Assembly (NCBI GenBank): GCA_037013685.1
Contig: CM072899.1
Span: 8,536,479 to 8,600,478 of the forward strand
From: Acridotheres tristis
Taxonomy: Eukaryota; Chordata; Aves; Passeriformes; Sturnidae
Direction: 5' to 3'
Length of the DNA stretch: 64,000 bases
Every line of letters starts with the position of its first letter. The first letter of the stretch is position 1. Below the pieces are notes generated by a model. That model searched no databases. It was not told the origin of the DNA and worked only from the letters and a program-made list of their open reading frames with translations. This document shows, piece by piece, positions 52,704 to 64,000 of this stretch. The translations under genes were made by a program, and so were the position numbers.

Positions 52704-53185
52704 TGTCCTGGCTTCAGGTCTCTTTCGGCTCCCTGTAAAGACCTTTTCTTCTGGCCACCATAGGCAGTTCTACCCACAGTGATCCAGGGGCCATAGAATA
52801 TCTCCTCTGATTCTCCTTGCTCCAGTCCCAGGAGCAGGGACGGGCAGGAAAGAAAGGGCAGAAATCACAACGTTGTCACAGAAGCTCTCAGGAACACAGG
52901 GCAGGAAAAGGAAAAAGAAAACCGAAGTCATGACTTCAAGCAGGCGTTTATTTCACCCAGGAGCCTTGGCAGGATTCATCAGCCCTTCACCAGTATGGAG
53001 GCTGGAGAAACTAGTCAGTTGATAGGCAGTAGTGTTTAAACTGTCTTAAGATAGAAAAGGGCATTACAGACCCCTCAGGGGAGGCAGAGCAGATCCTCCC
53101 TTCCCTGAAAGCGTTGACTTTCAGGGTTCAAACTCTTTGGAAAAAATTCCCTCCTACATCCTATAGAATACCCAGGACCAGGACA
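52704..53185 (-). mobile_element. solo-LTR-like element, 482 bp
   Basis: The block starts TGTCCTGG and ends CCAGGACA, a perfect 8-bp terminal inverted repeat with TG..CA ends as in retroviral LTRs. Read on the minus strand it has a TTTAAA box (53040-53035) and later AATAAACGCC with AATAAA at 52953-52948. This puts U3 at high and U5 at low coordinates. No internal retroviral genes adjoin it, so it looks like a solo LTR left by recombination between the two LTRs of a provirus. The flanking bases (ttcct and ataca) do not form an obvious target-site duplication. This may mean decay, a slightly wrong end, or recombination between copies at different sites. The U3 part holds a 9-bp perfect inverted repeat at 53103-53126. 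Confidence 0.65.
53103..53126. repeat. inverted repeat in LTR U3
   Basis: Arms ccctgaaag (53103-53111) and ctttcaggg (53118-53126) are perfectly complementary around a 6-base loop. It could be a hairpin or a palindromic factor-binding site. Confidence 0.8.
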
Positions 53186-54960
53186 ATACAAAGCATGCAT
53201 CATGCACAGAGTTGGAGCTGTCCATCTGCAAATGAATGAATTTCACCCTGAACTGAACCTTTTAATACATCAGAAATTGTCCATCTTCATGCTTTATTTT
53301 CTGAAGATGGATGGTGTAGATGTTTTATTTGACTTAGTGCTGGGAAATTCAAAATGCTATTTGCATTTCTAAACTGCCATGTTAACTTTCCTCCCATTTT
53401 TACTTAACTCATTTTTTACCTTAGTCATATTAATGGTTATATAATAATATTAGACAACGTTTGCTAACCATTAACTCCAAAAATAATGGTTGTGCTAAAT
53501 CAGAGCTAATTAGTGTGTCACAAACTCCAGTCCTAGCACAGGGTGATGACTGAATGAAAAGAATGTAATGTCACTTCACCAAGAATTACATATACAATTT
53601 TAAGAGGTATTTTAAATATTTTTCTTAATAGCTGTCAGCAGAAACGATGGGATGTGATTCTTTAGAGAGCATTGCTCTTTACTAAGTACAGGCAAGTGAG
53701 TCATCACCAGCCTTACACTGGCTGCAGAAAACAGATTTAATATTAATTTATGAATAGCTGAACTTTTTCTCTTTAACATCTAACAGTGAATTATGCTCTA
53801 AAGCCTTTATATTTCACTGCACATCAGCAAGGTTGTCAGGAGCAAAAGATCAGGATAACATAATTCTTATGGCTTGTTCTCACGCACCCCTCATTTACTC
53901 CTGAAGCAGCCTGAATCATCCTGAAAGTAAGACGCATGGGGTGGCAAAATTTAAATGTGAAAGGAGTTGCTCTTTAAGGGCCATCAAGTTTTTAAAAGCA
54001 TAACTTCCAGCTGAAACCGTGGGAGTGGGATTTGTTCTCTCAGACAGACACTGAGTCATTCACATTCATTTCCAGCGCCTGTGAGCAAAGGAAGGTCAGG
54101 CCACTGGCTGTGCCAATGTGCCTGCATCCCAGCTCTCTGCAGAGGCAGGGGGGAATTGCAGATGGCAAAGACTCTCGAAGCTCAGGATTTTCACCTTTTC
54201 AAATCTTCTCTCTAATTCACTTAACTGTATGAAGCAATGTGCAGCTACACCACTTCCTCAGTGCCTCAGGGGCCACAGAGCAGGCTGCCAAAAGAGTAAC
54301 GTCTGCCACTGTAACCAACAGATCACAGCATTATATGGATTCCATGCATTTTTAACTCTCCAATGTCTTCGCAATGTAGAGCTGATACATCAGATCTCCG
54401 CATAGAGCAGAAAACGAAATGACAGCTTTAGTAGTCTCCACAACCAGATCCTTAAAACCAAATTTCACAACTCTGTAGGCAAAGACACGTAAAAAATGCT
54501 CATGGCCCACTGCAGAATTACAGAATAACACTGGGTTTCGCTTTGAAGGTTTTCTTGCTTTTCACGTTTATGAAACATCTACAAACATACCTAAGATCAG
54601 ATACCTCTCTACTGGCAGAGAGAAGATGGAAAAAATTCAGGCCTACAGGATCTATTTATAGAAGATATCTTGGCAGATTTTTTTCTTCTTTTTTCCTTTA
54701 AAATGTAAAGTCATCACCAAGGGCTTCACAAGACTAGCAGAAAGAGTGATTCCCTCACCACGCAATGCAGGAATTTGGCAAACCCCTACCCAGCTTCCTC
54801 CCAACACTTCCTATGCAACATGGGATGAGGAACAACACCACAAAAAAAACGAACACAGGATTCACGGATCAGGCTGAGCTTTTTATTTTAATTTCAAGAG
54901 ATTACTGCCCCATTTCCATTTCTATGCTTTCTTGATATTCTATCTTTGATCTCCATAGAT
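53186..54960. other. unique DNA, no gene seen
   Basis: No gene is seen. AT-rich, with a short A run near 54840-54849. Confidence 0.45.
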
Positions 54961-55340
54961 AAGAGAGTGTGTCTCAGTGTGAGGCTGTGTGACTGTGTCC
55001 GAGTGTGTCCGAGCATGCCAGAGTGTGTCTGAGTATGTCCAAGTGTGTCTGGGTGTATCCGGGTGGTCCTTAATGTGCCTGGGTGATGCAGAGTGTGCCT
55101 GAGTGTGCCTGGGTGTGTCCGAGTGTGCCTGAGAGTGTCTGGGTGTGTCTGAGTGTGCCCAGGTGTGGCCGGGTGTGTCGGAGTGTACCTGGGTGTGCCT
55201 GAGCGTGTCTGAGTGTGCATCAGTTTGTCCAGGTGTGTCCAGATGTGCCTGGGAGTGCCTGTGCGTGTCCGAGTGTTTCCAAATGTTCCCGGGTGTGTCT
55301 GAGTGTGCCTGACTCTGTGTTAGTGTGTCTGAGTCTGGGT
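54961..55340. repeat. 10-bp GT-rich tandem array, about 37 units
   Basis: Consensus unit is close to GAGTGTGTCT / GGGTGTGCCT. From about 54971 to 55330 every unit is 10 bases with almost no length change. Units differ by substitution only, so this is an old but length-stable array. The minus strand has few stops, so frames of 108 and 147 codons rich in His, Thr, Asp and Pro (HTQTHPDTLR-like) arise with a 10-residue period. I treat them as by-products because the pattern is open in more than one frame. Confidence 0.96.
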
Positions 55341-57285
55341 GACTCACTAGATGACAGCTCCTACTCTGCCTTAGGATTCCCACTGAGATAATCTTAGTCT
55401 TTAAATCTTTCTGTGCAAAGGGTTACAAAAAACCTCAAGAGTACATAGCCACAAATTGCCCTTTTGCTGTTTCTTTCATGGTATGCTTGGACACGAGCAC
55501 AAAAGAATTTTGATTTTTCCACTACTCAAAGTAAGATATTAAAGTGCAAGAATTCTTTATAATTTGTTTTTAAATGAGCAAAAAGCTGTTAATTACAGAC
55601 TCCTGGAAGTCTGAGCATCATTTTAGTATTGCAGCAAGTGTGGAAGGAAAAGGCCTCAAGCTCTGGGGAACAGGCTCCAGTTTAGCTGCACTCAAAAAGC
55701 TAACTTAGACCAAGGTGTAAAGACATCAAATACCTGGTACAATGTTCAAAGACACTGGGCTGCAGCAGTGTAACTTTCACTGCTGAGCTTTGACAGATGA
55801 ACTGCATTTCTCTAACATTTCAGAAACCTGAGATCCTTCGATTAGACCCCCGCAAGAGAGACTCTCGAACACCTGATGGAGGAGAAGGCTTCGGTTAAGG
55901 ATCTGACCTCTGGTATTATGATGATTTAGGAGGACAGCAAGTCCTCCACAGGAACATCCACAGGACACTTAATGGAACACTATTCCCTTACCAAGCAGAC
56001 AAAGGAAGAAAGAAGGTGAAAGCTTTTGTGTAGGACTCTATTATTACCACTACTACCTGGGTGTTCTGTCTGCTCGAACTATCTCTGTGATCTCTCAGGT
56101 GTGGTGAAACACTGACTAATACTGGACATAAAATTGGTTAGCCTCGATGATCTTAGTAACTCTCAACACTTCCTGAGCAGTGAAATAGCAACAGGCAGCT
56201 GCTCTCTCCTCCCCAGGCTATTTTCTCTGTGACAGTAAATACATCCAGCATTACTGCTGTATCACCCCTTCAAGTGCTGCTGGTACAAACCATCGATTAT
56301 AATTTTATAATGCCATAGTGGCTGATTGTTATATTAAGTAATCATGAGATGGCTACAGAACTACGCAAGGAAAGTGAAGCCTCAGGCTGTTACGGTAGCT
56401 AACAAACCTGTCATTAATTACTGAGAAAAAAGCCTTCTGCCTTTTAAATAATTTATATAGCTGGATCTACAGTAGCAAAAGATTAAACCTAATTAAAATG
56501 GAATCTTTAAATTCCAAGGGAAAGGCTGACCTCTGGACTTGGCCACCACCAGCAGAGCACAGATAAGGACCACAGCTAATGACAATCCTGCCCCCGGGCT
56601 GGCACACAGAACTTCCAACTCTTGCTCTGGGCTGGGATTCCCTTTATGAAATAATTTCAGACAAAGATAAAGACCTGCTAATCTCAAGCTTGCACATTGG
56701 ATGCCTTGCTTAAGCCCTTTATCCCTATGACCAGCATATCTTTGGAAGGGTTTCTTTGTTTTGGTCTTTGAGATTTAGTGAAGGGTAATGTAATCTTCCA
56801 ACAGGGTTACTGCCCTCCTAGGTCTCAATTTAATTGGGCTGTGCAGTAGTTCAATTCCTATGTACATTCAAAAAAATCTTTGGGTGAATTCAATCCATAT
56901 ACATAATATAGCCCCCTAGTAAGCAAAGCAGTGTGCTAATGCACTCCAAACTCATTTGCATTCTTCTTTCACAGGGAGCAGTTTTTATTATACTGTATTT
57001 TAAAATGAAGTAAAATGTGGCAAAATATTAATCTCATCATTATGCTTCCTTATAGAAGTCCTTGTTGTATCTCCTGTTATGTCTGAAAATAGATCAGTAC
57101 TGCCCCAGTTTTCTGAACTCCAAAGCTTACTGAGAGGACTCTTTTTTCCAGCCTGGTGATTCAGGTATTAGGCATCAACAAATTCTCAGATAAAGTGCTT
57201 TCAAAGGTCTTGGACACTTTGGCTTTCCAGAGTAATTCTAGAGTTTTAAAGATCTGACCTTCTAGCATAATATGGAAAAAATCTG
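55341..57285. other. unique DNA, one weak exon-like segment
   Basis: No supported gene. At 55824-55898 a 24-codon open segment ending in TAA follows an acceptor-like tctctaacatttcag. It reads KPEILRLDPRK...GGEGFG and has more CpG than its surroundings. It is not recognised and may be chance. Confidence 0.35.
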
Positions 57286-57348
57286 CATATACATATATTT
57301 ATACATATATTATATACATGTACATACTTAAACATATATACACATATG
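57286..57348. repeat. (TATACA)-type AT-rich microsatellite, impure
   Basis: Mixed catata, tatata and tacata words over about 60 bp. Confidence 0.85.
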
Positions 57349-60300
57349 TCCCATCACTGTAACAGGATGTAACTGTGCTAATCCTCAACCTGTGCAGTGC
57401 ATCCAATGGGCATCCCAATGAGTAGAAATAACTTCTAGCTATGCTGGGGCTTTAGGATTTTTTATTATTATTATTCATTTTAATAGTACTTCAAAGCATT
57501 CTCGTCTATTATCTCTTGCTAGAAGGTAAGAGACCCTTTCTTCAAAGCAGATTGAGGTATTTTTGTACATATTCAATATCTTATTTTCAAATAAAAGTTG
57601 TTGCACACTACCTCCATTTGCCTTTTGGCTCTAGTCAATACTTGTGTTTCTTTCTCTCTCTGCACAGAAGGACCACATCACACAGTATATATTTCTCACT
57701 ACTACAGTGGTCTTTCTTAAAAGTACCTACCAGTTAAACTTTATTTTTTACTTTTCAGTGTTTAAGTTACCTGAAAAATGTTATTTGACATTAGCATCTA
57801 CCCATTATACTGAGTATTCCCTAAACCACATTGGTTAACCTAGACTAACCTCCACAGAGTTAAATTAGCCTTTCATGTCTAATTATGGCCTGTGATGGGA
57901 TATATTACTTCCAATCCTCACAGTCACAAGGGACTTGTAGTTTCAAGTGACCTCTATTCTTGGACAGTAATCCAAATAAAAAGAGACATGAAAGCAGGAT
58001 CAAGGCCTAGACATGTAGGATTTTTGTACTAGTTCCCAAGGTCAGTTTAAAGATTTGAAGACTCTTGGCACTGTTCTAATTGGGAGCTCCTAGAAAACTA
58101 ATCTGTTTCAAAACCAACAGCAGGAAAGACTACAGAATCTCTGTGTGCACAAATTAACTTTTTACCACATGTTTGTATCCTAACAGATTCATGTGCTGTC
58201 CTCAGCTCCCTGTGCTAGCAGTTCACATCCTATATTGGAGAACTTACAGAAGCACTTTGGAATGAGCTAACGCTTTTACCTGAATGATAAACTGTCATTA
58301 TCTAATTGTTACACAACAATCAAAGTGGTTTTTGATGGTCTGTTAATTTATTATTTCACAGGTGGTGATCTTCCCATCTATTTACTGTTCTCATTTATCT
58401 AGCCTAATTCTGATGTAATATGATTGTTTGGTCATTTTGCTAAACCATCCGATTTGCATTTAAAACCTATTCAACGTAAGTTAATAAAATTGTTGTCAAT
58501 TACTCAATAAGGAAATGTTAAATTAGTACAAAATAAATCTTAACTTAAAGCAGATCTCAGAAGAAAAGATAATTGCTTTGCAGACTGGACAAAGCTGTTC
58601 AGATTGAAAAATTCATGAAGCCAAAGAGAAGAGCTATATGGAATTGAGTCTCAAGTTATTGCTGTTAACAATTCTTTATTGAAAACTTAAATATATTAAA
58701 ATAAAATAAAAAGCATGTGGGTCTTAGTGTTACTGTTTTTCTCACATGGCAAGTGTCCCTCACTGCATTCCTCTTAAGGCCACATTTCAGTTGTGCAACT
58801 GTGCATGAGCAGGGTGGAAAGAGATGTGCCAGGAATACTCAGCCAAAAATCAAGGCATCTTGTGTTCTTATGCTCCACATCACCAGCCCAAAACTGGCTG
58901 AACTTTGCCCAGCCCCTGAAGCAGCTTCTCTCAGCAGGCTTGTAGACTCTGAGGGCATGTCAGGTGGAGGAAGAAAATATCACTGTCAGATGAACTTCAC
59001 AAAATAAACTTGTGGCTGCAGCAGAGAACTGAAGCCTGAAGTATTTTTTTTTTCTGGTTGTTTAGATATCTAGAGAGACACCTGAGAAAACGGGAGTTTT
59101 GCCACCAGCTTCACTGAGGTGAGGATATTGCCCTTCAGTCAGAAGTCATTCTGACCCTCCAGTGAACCCCAAAGAGAGCATTTGTTGAAGCAGATCAGCA
59201 GCTTCCCCCTCCTCATACATTGTTCATGCTGATCTGACCCTTTGGTAACTTCCCTGCAGGGCCACATTGCAACTCAGCAACAAACACATCTATTGGGAGT
59301 CTTTATTTTATGTAATCTCTATCTCATCCAAGTCCTTTTGGCCCTTGTAATATGTTTTGCTACTGTTTAGCACCACGTGGGGGTTAGATTCATCTCCTCA
59401 CTCCCTTTCTACCTCTAGGTTTGGCTGTCACATACAGTAACAGGAGGTTTGTTTATCAGTTCTGCCTCCCCAATAATGCACCGAGGGCACAGAAGAGTTG
59501 CTCTCACAGGTCACTCCCTCCCATTCACCACGGCTGCACATCCTCCATTCACTCAGTCTCCTCTCTGCACCACACTTCTCACACACAGCTCAAAGACCCT
59601 TTTCTACTCTACAGCTCAACACCCCTCTCGTGTTGGGTGCTCACCTGGCTAAGAAATGCAGGGAAGGAAGTTTCTTCCTGTGCCACCATGGAAGGCTGTT
59701 ACCTGCCCTGCAAGGACACAGTCCAACAAAAAATCACAGGGCAGGAAACAGAGTATGCCTGAGTAAGTCCAGTCTGTCATGTTGACTTACATCAAGGGAC
59801 ACCTTCCCCCAGGCAGCCCTCTGGGTCACCTTCTGCCATCTCCAGCTCAGGAATGAAAATGCAAAATGACAAACCCTTGCCATGTGGTGTCTTCCCCAGA
59901 GCATTAACATTTCCCATACAGTCACTTCTAGCACGGACTCTATAAAAATTACAATACCCACAAAAGTTCAATATTTTTTCCAGCTCCAGCTCAATGGCAA
60001 GTCTTCTGGCAGCTACTCAGCAGACACAAAGCAACACAGTCCTATCCTACAGTCCTGTAGGACAGGAAAGATGCTGAAAATCCAGAGTTGCTCTAGCTGT
60101 CCTGAATGGAGGATCTAGACCTCCAGGAACTGGAGTTTACAGGAATTGGCTATGGATCAAAACACTACGAATATTTAGGGTCCGTAAAGAGCTAAAACTA
60201 ATAGAACATTCAAATCAGGCAGGAAAAAACCCAAAAGCAGAGAAGATGTAATTATGTTCTATAATTTCCTAAAGTACTGTCGGCGCCCACATCTCAGTGT

Positions 60301-63300
60301 ATGACTTTTATTATTAATGACTTAAATGCATAAGTAACAAAGGACTGTGCTACCATTTGTAGTTCATAATTATGCCACATTTGCCTGCCACCACTGATTC
60401 ACTAATACTAATTTTGTTTAACATACACTGTGTAGAGAACAGTGCAATAAATCTTGTGACATAAAGTAACAACCACTCCAGCCTTGTCTATATGATTTCT
60501 CTCATTTCACCCAGAGTAATCCTTTTCATATTCTCTATACACCTTTTAAAGAATTAATAGCAATAAATGCATGTTTGTATCACATAAAATGTGAATTTTA
60601 GCGAAATTGTATTTGTTGAAAGGTTGGTACTGAAAGCATCTCACTGAACATGGTGTATCAGCTGGGAATCAAAGGTTTAGAAAGTAGAAAATACATTACC
60701 AGCAGAGTCAGTACACAATCTAATTTGGCATTATTTCCAATACACACTGCCATGAAAATATTTTACTTGTCAGTGCCTTTCTCCATTTGACACAGATATT
60801 TTCCTTAATGTTATATTGGTACACTCCAATTGGTACCATTTGTTCTCTTAGCCCTTTGGCCAGATTCTTCAGTGCTGTATATTTGAATAATTGGGCTAGA
60901 TTTTATATTCATCTTCACAACAGTCCACCATCTTATCACAGTACAGGTCTCTGTAGCTAAAATCAATATTCAACGTTACTTTTATATTCTGCATGAAGTT
61001 TCTATATATCTATTCTGCAACTAGAGTGTGCATAGCTTGTATTATTCCAGCTAAAGCATGTATAGTTTGTATTATTCAAAGTTCCTACAGCAACCCCATG
61101 AATATTATAGTATTATTCTAAAATTAACTTTTATGTGCATTTTGCTGCAAGACAGATGAGCAAAGAATATAAATACAGTTAAGTCCAGACATAGTAACTT
61201 CTTCTGAACATGTACTGGAGGCACTCAAAATGTTATCTATCTGGGGAGCAAAACAATAAAATTTTAAAAAATTGTTTTATAAAGTACTTGGCTTACAGAA
61301 ACCTTTAATGAATACTCTCAGTAGAGAATTAAAATTCAGTGCTTATTCATTGCAAAACATTGGCATTTCTTACCGACTTTGCTTTAGTTTTTCAAGAAAT
61401 TGAGGGCTAAGAATAATTCAGAATTTGTGAGCCACAATACTCATTATTGCAAATTTTATGCATATTGTAATGTTTGCTGCACTTCTATTTACTCCAACTG
61501 ATTTTGGTCTGACCAGGATTACTTCTTTTCTATGGAGGACAAGAGTGCTCCTGGCCAGTACTGGTTGCAAAACTTTACCCATCATTTTCCAAATATCACC
61601 AAAATATCAAACAATCTACACTGAAGCATCATCCCGAGCTAGTAGGCAAATCAGTTAAAGGAGGTCTCTTCACACCTATGTTTTCCCTTTCCTTACCATC
61701 CTACCAGTACAATTTTATGTATAAAGCAGGACAATATGGACAAGTAGGATTTAATGACCCACTGAAAACCCAGAAGTGGAATGTGGCTAACACTTCACCT
61801 GCTGTTCATTTCCTCTAGTTCAAAGCCAGGAAAGCAGTGCAGCAGCGTTCAGCTCTGGCTTAGTTCACAGTAATGTCAGAAGCACATTCTTGAGTCATGC
61901 TGGTGCTCTCATCCTGGACTGCCTGTGTGCAGATGCTTTCAGAGTAATGTCTTTATGTCAGTTGTTAAGATTCATTTGCACAGATTTAATGGACCAGCTC
62001 CAGATCCCTTTCTTAGTAATGGGTCATCTGACACATCTGCACATTATGGGCAGGACAATGCCAGACTTCTGACAGCCACACAGCCTGATCCTACCGACTC
62101 CACCTACACTGACAAGTTCCTCCTCATACAGGCAGCCCCTTCCTACAGAAGCAGCAGCAAGGGGAATTATGAGAGTTCTGTCCTGCAGTAGTGCTGGAAT
62201 AGCCAAAAGTTTTATCTCACACTCCAAAATAAAGACCAAACAAGATCATATTACTTGGTCCAAACAGTATTTCTTCTTGTTAATGTATCTTTCTCTACTG
62301 TTCTGAATACCTCATGTCTTTTATGAAGTAAGAAACACACAGCAAAATGAGGGCTTATCTCCACCTAAAAGATCTGTGGGCAATCAGGTTTTTGATCAAG
62401 GTGTATTATTTTCATAGCCTTTAAGAAAAAGAGTGATAAAAAAATAAAACCTGGTTATATAAGTAATCTCTCTGATGCCAAAAGTCTAGCTTTAAACCAT
62501 CTCCTATCTCCCAAGAAGGAGCACCAATTATCTGTTTATAGTCAAGATACAGTGTTTGATCCATGTTGCAGAGGCACAACAGCATATTTAGGTTGTATCA
62601 CACAGGTGATACACAGCTCAACACGAAAAGGATTTTGAGCAGAAATCTCTGCCATCACTGCTTGCTATCCTTTACGAGATACCAGAGAAGTGCTCTGTGC
62701 TGGAGAAAACATAACATTATTTAGTTTGTGAATCAAAGTGTACAACCCAAATAAGGACTATTTGGAAGCTGACACATTCTGCACTGATTTCCAGCCACAC
62801 CAGGACACTGCCTGCCATGTAATGTGTTCTAACTGGAATCTGCTTCTTAATATGCTCAGACTTTTTCAGCTACATAATTACATTCTTAATTCTTAGGGGA
62901 GGGGAAAATGTATTTGCAGTTATCCATTAAATAATTTTCCATTATTAAATGAGAAATTAGGAAGAAAGATTAAAGACTTTATCCTTTACAAAACCAGAAG
63001 GGCCTTGACTGCATACCTTGGTATTTGACTTTCAGTACAATACTTCTGTAAGCACAGAGCTCCCACTAATGAAACACATGCCATTACAAAACCATGCTGC
63101 TCCCTTGATAGAATTTAGCACTACATGAACTGCGAAATCTAAAATTTTCATAATGATGTTATTAACTGCCTATGCAGTGAAAAAGTTCTGAAACATTTGT
63201 GGAAACTCTCCACAAAGTACAAAAATTCAGAATTATACTTAAGCATTTTACCATAAACTCTTAAGTCCAACCAAATATGAATTCATATCAGTCCTTAGAG

Positions 63301-64000
63301 AATGGAAAAAGAAAAATCTAGTTTGGACACAAGGGAATTTCAGATTTCTTCAGTAAGTGAGAACCTGGAAAAAACTAAACTCTGCAGTGCCCCAGCTCCT
63401 GTCAAATGAACTCCTGAACATAATGCAAAGTTGAAAAAACAGCAACTGGTGGATAATTCCTTCTTGGAAAGAAGCAGTTTAGAGAGGAGCACTATTTTCA
63501 GACATCAGTAAAAACAGAGTTAGCATTCCTAAGTCACTGGCACAAACCTGGTACACACGAGAGCCACGATGAAGCCATTCCTTGGGCAGCCATGGGTGAA
63601 ACAGAAAAATTCTGCACTCTGCTCCTGGCAAATGAGTTACTGGAGACTGGAAACTATGGCCATAACCTGAGGCCGTTCCCTTCTAGTGACAAGCTCCATA
63701 AGGAAATAAATGCCCACAACCAGTTTCTTGCTCAGCTGTCATGACTGGTCCTGGAGACCTTACATTCAGTTCCCTGATACATGTTCACTGCCTAGGAATA
63801 GGTGGCTGCCTTGTGCTGTAGGTGGATTTCCACTGCAAGGCTTGTCATCCTGCACTGCTTACAAAATAACAATGCTTTTCTCTCCTGATGACTGCTTCAT
63901 TGCTTTGACTCTGATGATGAATGAGGAGTAAACATACCACAAAATTAATTCAACCCTATGGCAGATTATCGTTAGAAGCTGAAAATTACAAAAATAGACT
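57349..64000. other. unique AT-rich DNA, no gene seen
   Basis: No supported gene to the window end. A small (TTA)n run lies at 57462-57475. 58250-58530 is AT-rich with an octamer ATTTGCAT (58452-58459), the POU-factor core, and could be conserved non-coding DNA. A 7-bp inverted repeat gtatcac/gtgatac lies at 62595-62612. The 113-codon frame at 59421-59762 shows no domain. Confidence 0.45.

Noticed and set aside
40400..53185. One large provirus joining the pol relic and the LTR-like block
   Set aside because: Both lie on the minus strand, but they are nearly 12 kb apart, far more than the usual distance between a 5' LTR and this part of pol. No other viral sequence is seen between them.
54894..55383. 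Minus-strand His/Thr/Pro-rich repeat proteins of 108 and 147 codons
   Set aside because: They are a by-product of the 10-bp GT-rich array, whose complement is poor in stop codons in several frames. Start and end lie in unrelated sequence.
62595..62612. 7-bp inverted repeat gtatcac/gtgatac
   Set aside because: Short palindromes of this size are expected many times by chance in 64 kb.

Overview
This window looks like nuclear DNA from a bird, probably a passerine or close relative. It is AT-rich, poor in CpG and poor in genes. The assignment rests on the mobile elements. There are CR1 LINE fragments with the typical 3' ends (TTCTGTGA-type octamer tails and the guide-like 'gatcatc..gtccaac' block). 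There is an ERV-L-like pol relic, and a solo-LTR-like block that opens with TGTCCTGG. I see no mammalian-type SINE or L1, and no bacterial gene organisation. Species, chromosome, and whether the window is intergenic or one long intron cannot be decided from the sequence alone.

No complete protein-coding gene is supported. The longest ATG-started frame is 178 codons and resembles nothing I recognise. Nearly all open frames are short chance frames, often overlapping on both strands. Three short segments have exon-like features and are given only as weak candidates: a possible signal-peptide first exon on the minus strand (5261-5342), a 155-bp plus-strand segment bounded by good splice-site matches (27634-27788), and a 24-codon segment after an acceptor-like site (55824-55898).

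Layout: 1-6.7 kb is unique AT-rich DNA with a small 26-bp duplication and the candidate first exon. About 6.7-7.1 kb is a possible LTR remnant on the minus strand. 7-27 kb is mostly unique sequence with one very old CR1 ORF2 relic (about 13.4-13.6 kb) and small microsatellites. 27-34 kb holds three younger CR1 3' fragments and a striking 61-bp GC-rich minisatellite (32.85-33.33 kb). At 40.4-41.0 kb lies a broken ERV-L-like pol fragment on the minus strand. At 46.75-47.9 kb is a second, longer but heavily decayed CR1 reverse-transcriptase relic containing a 110-bp tract made only of A and C. 51.0-51.4 kb is very AT-rich and carries six TAATTA motifs, so it is a candidate regulatory element. 51.87 kb has a GAACT pentanucleotide array. 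52.7-53.2 kb is the 482-bp solo-LTR-like block with 8-bp terminal inverted repeats. 54.96-55.34 kb is a 10-bp-period GT-rich array that keeps its register for about 370 bp. The remainder, to 64 kb, is unique AT-rich DNA with small microsatellites.

The recognisable transposon content is only a few percent, as is usual for bird genomes. The most noteworthy structures are the two minisatellites, the LTR pieces and the TAATTA cluster. I found no convincing new multi-gene system.
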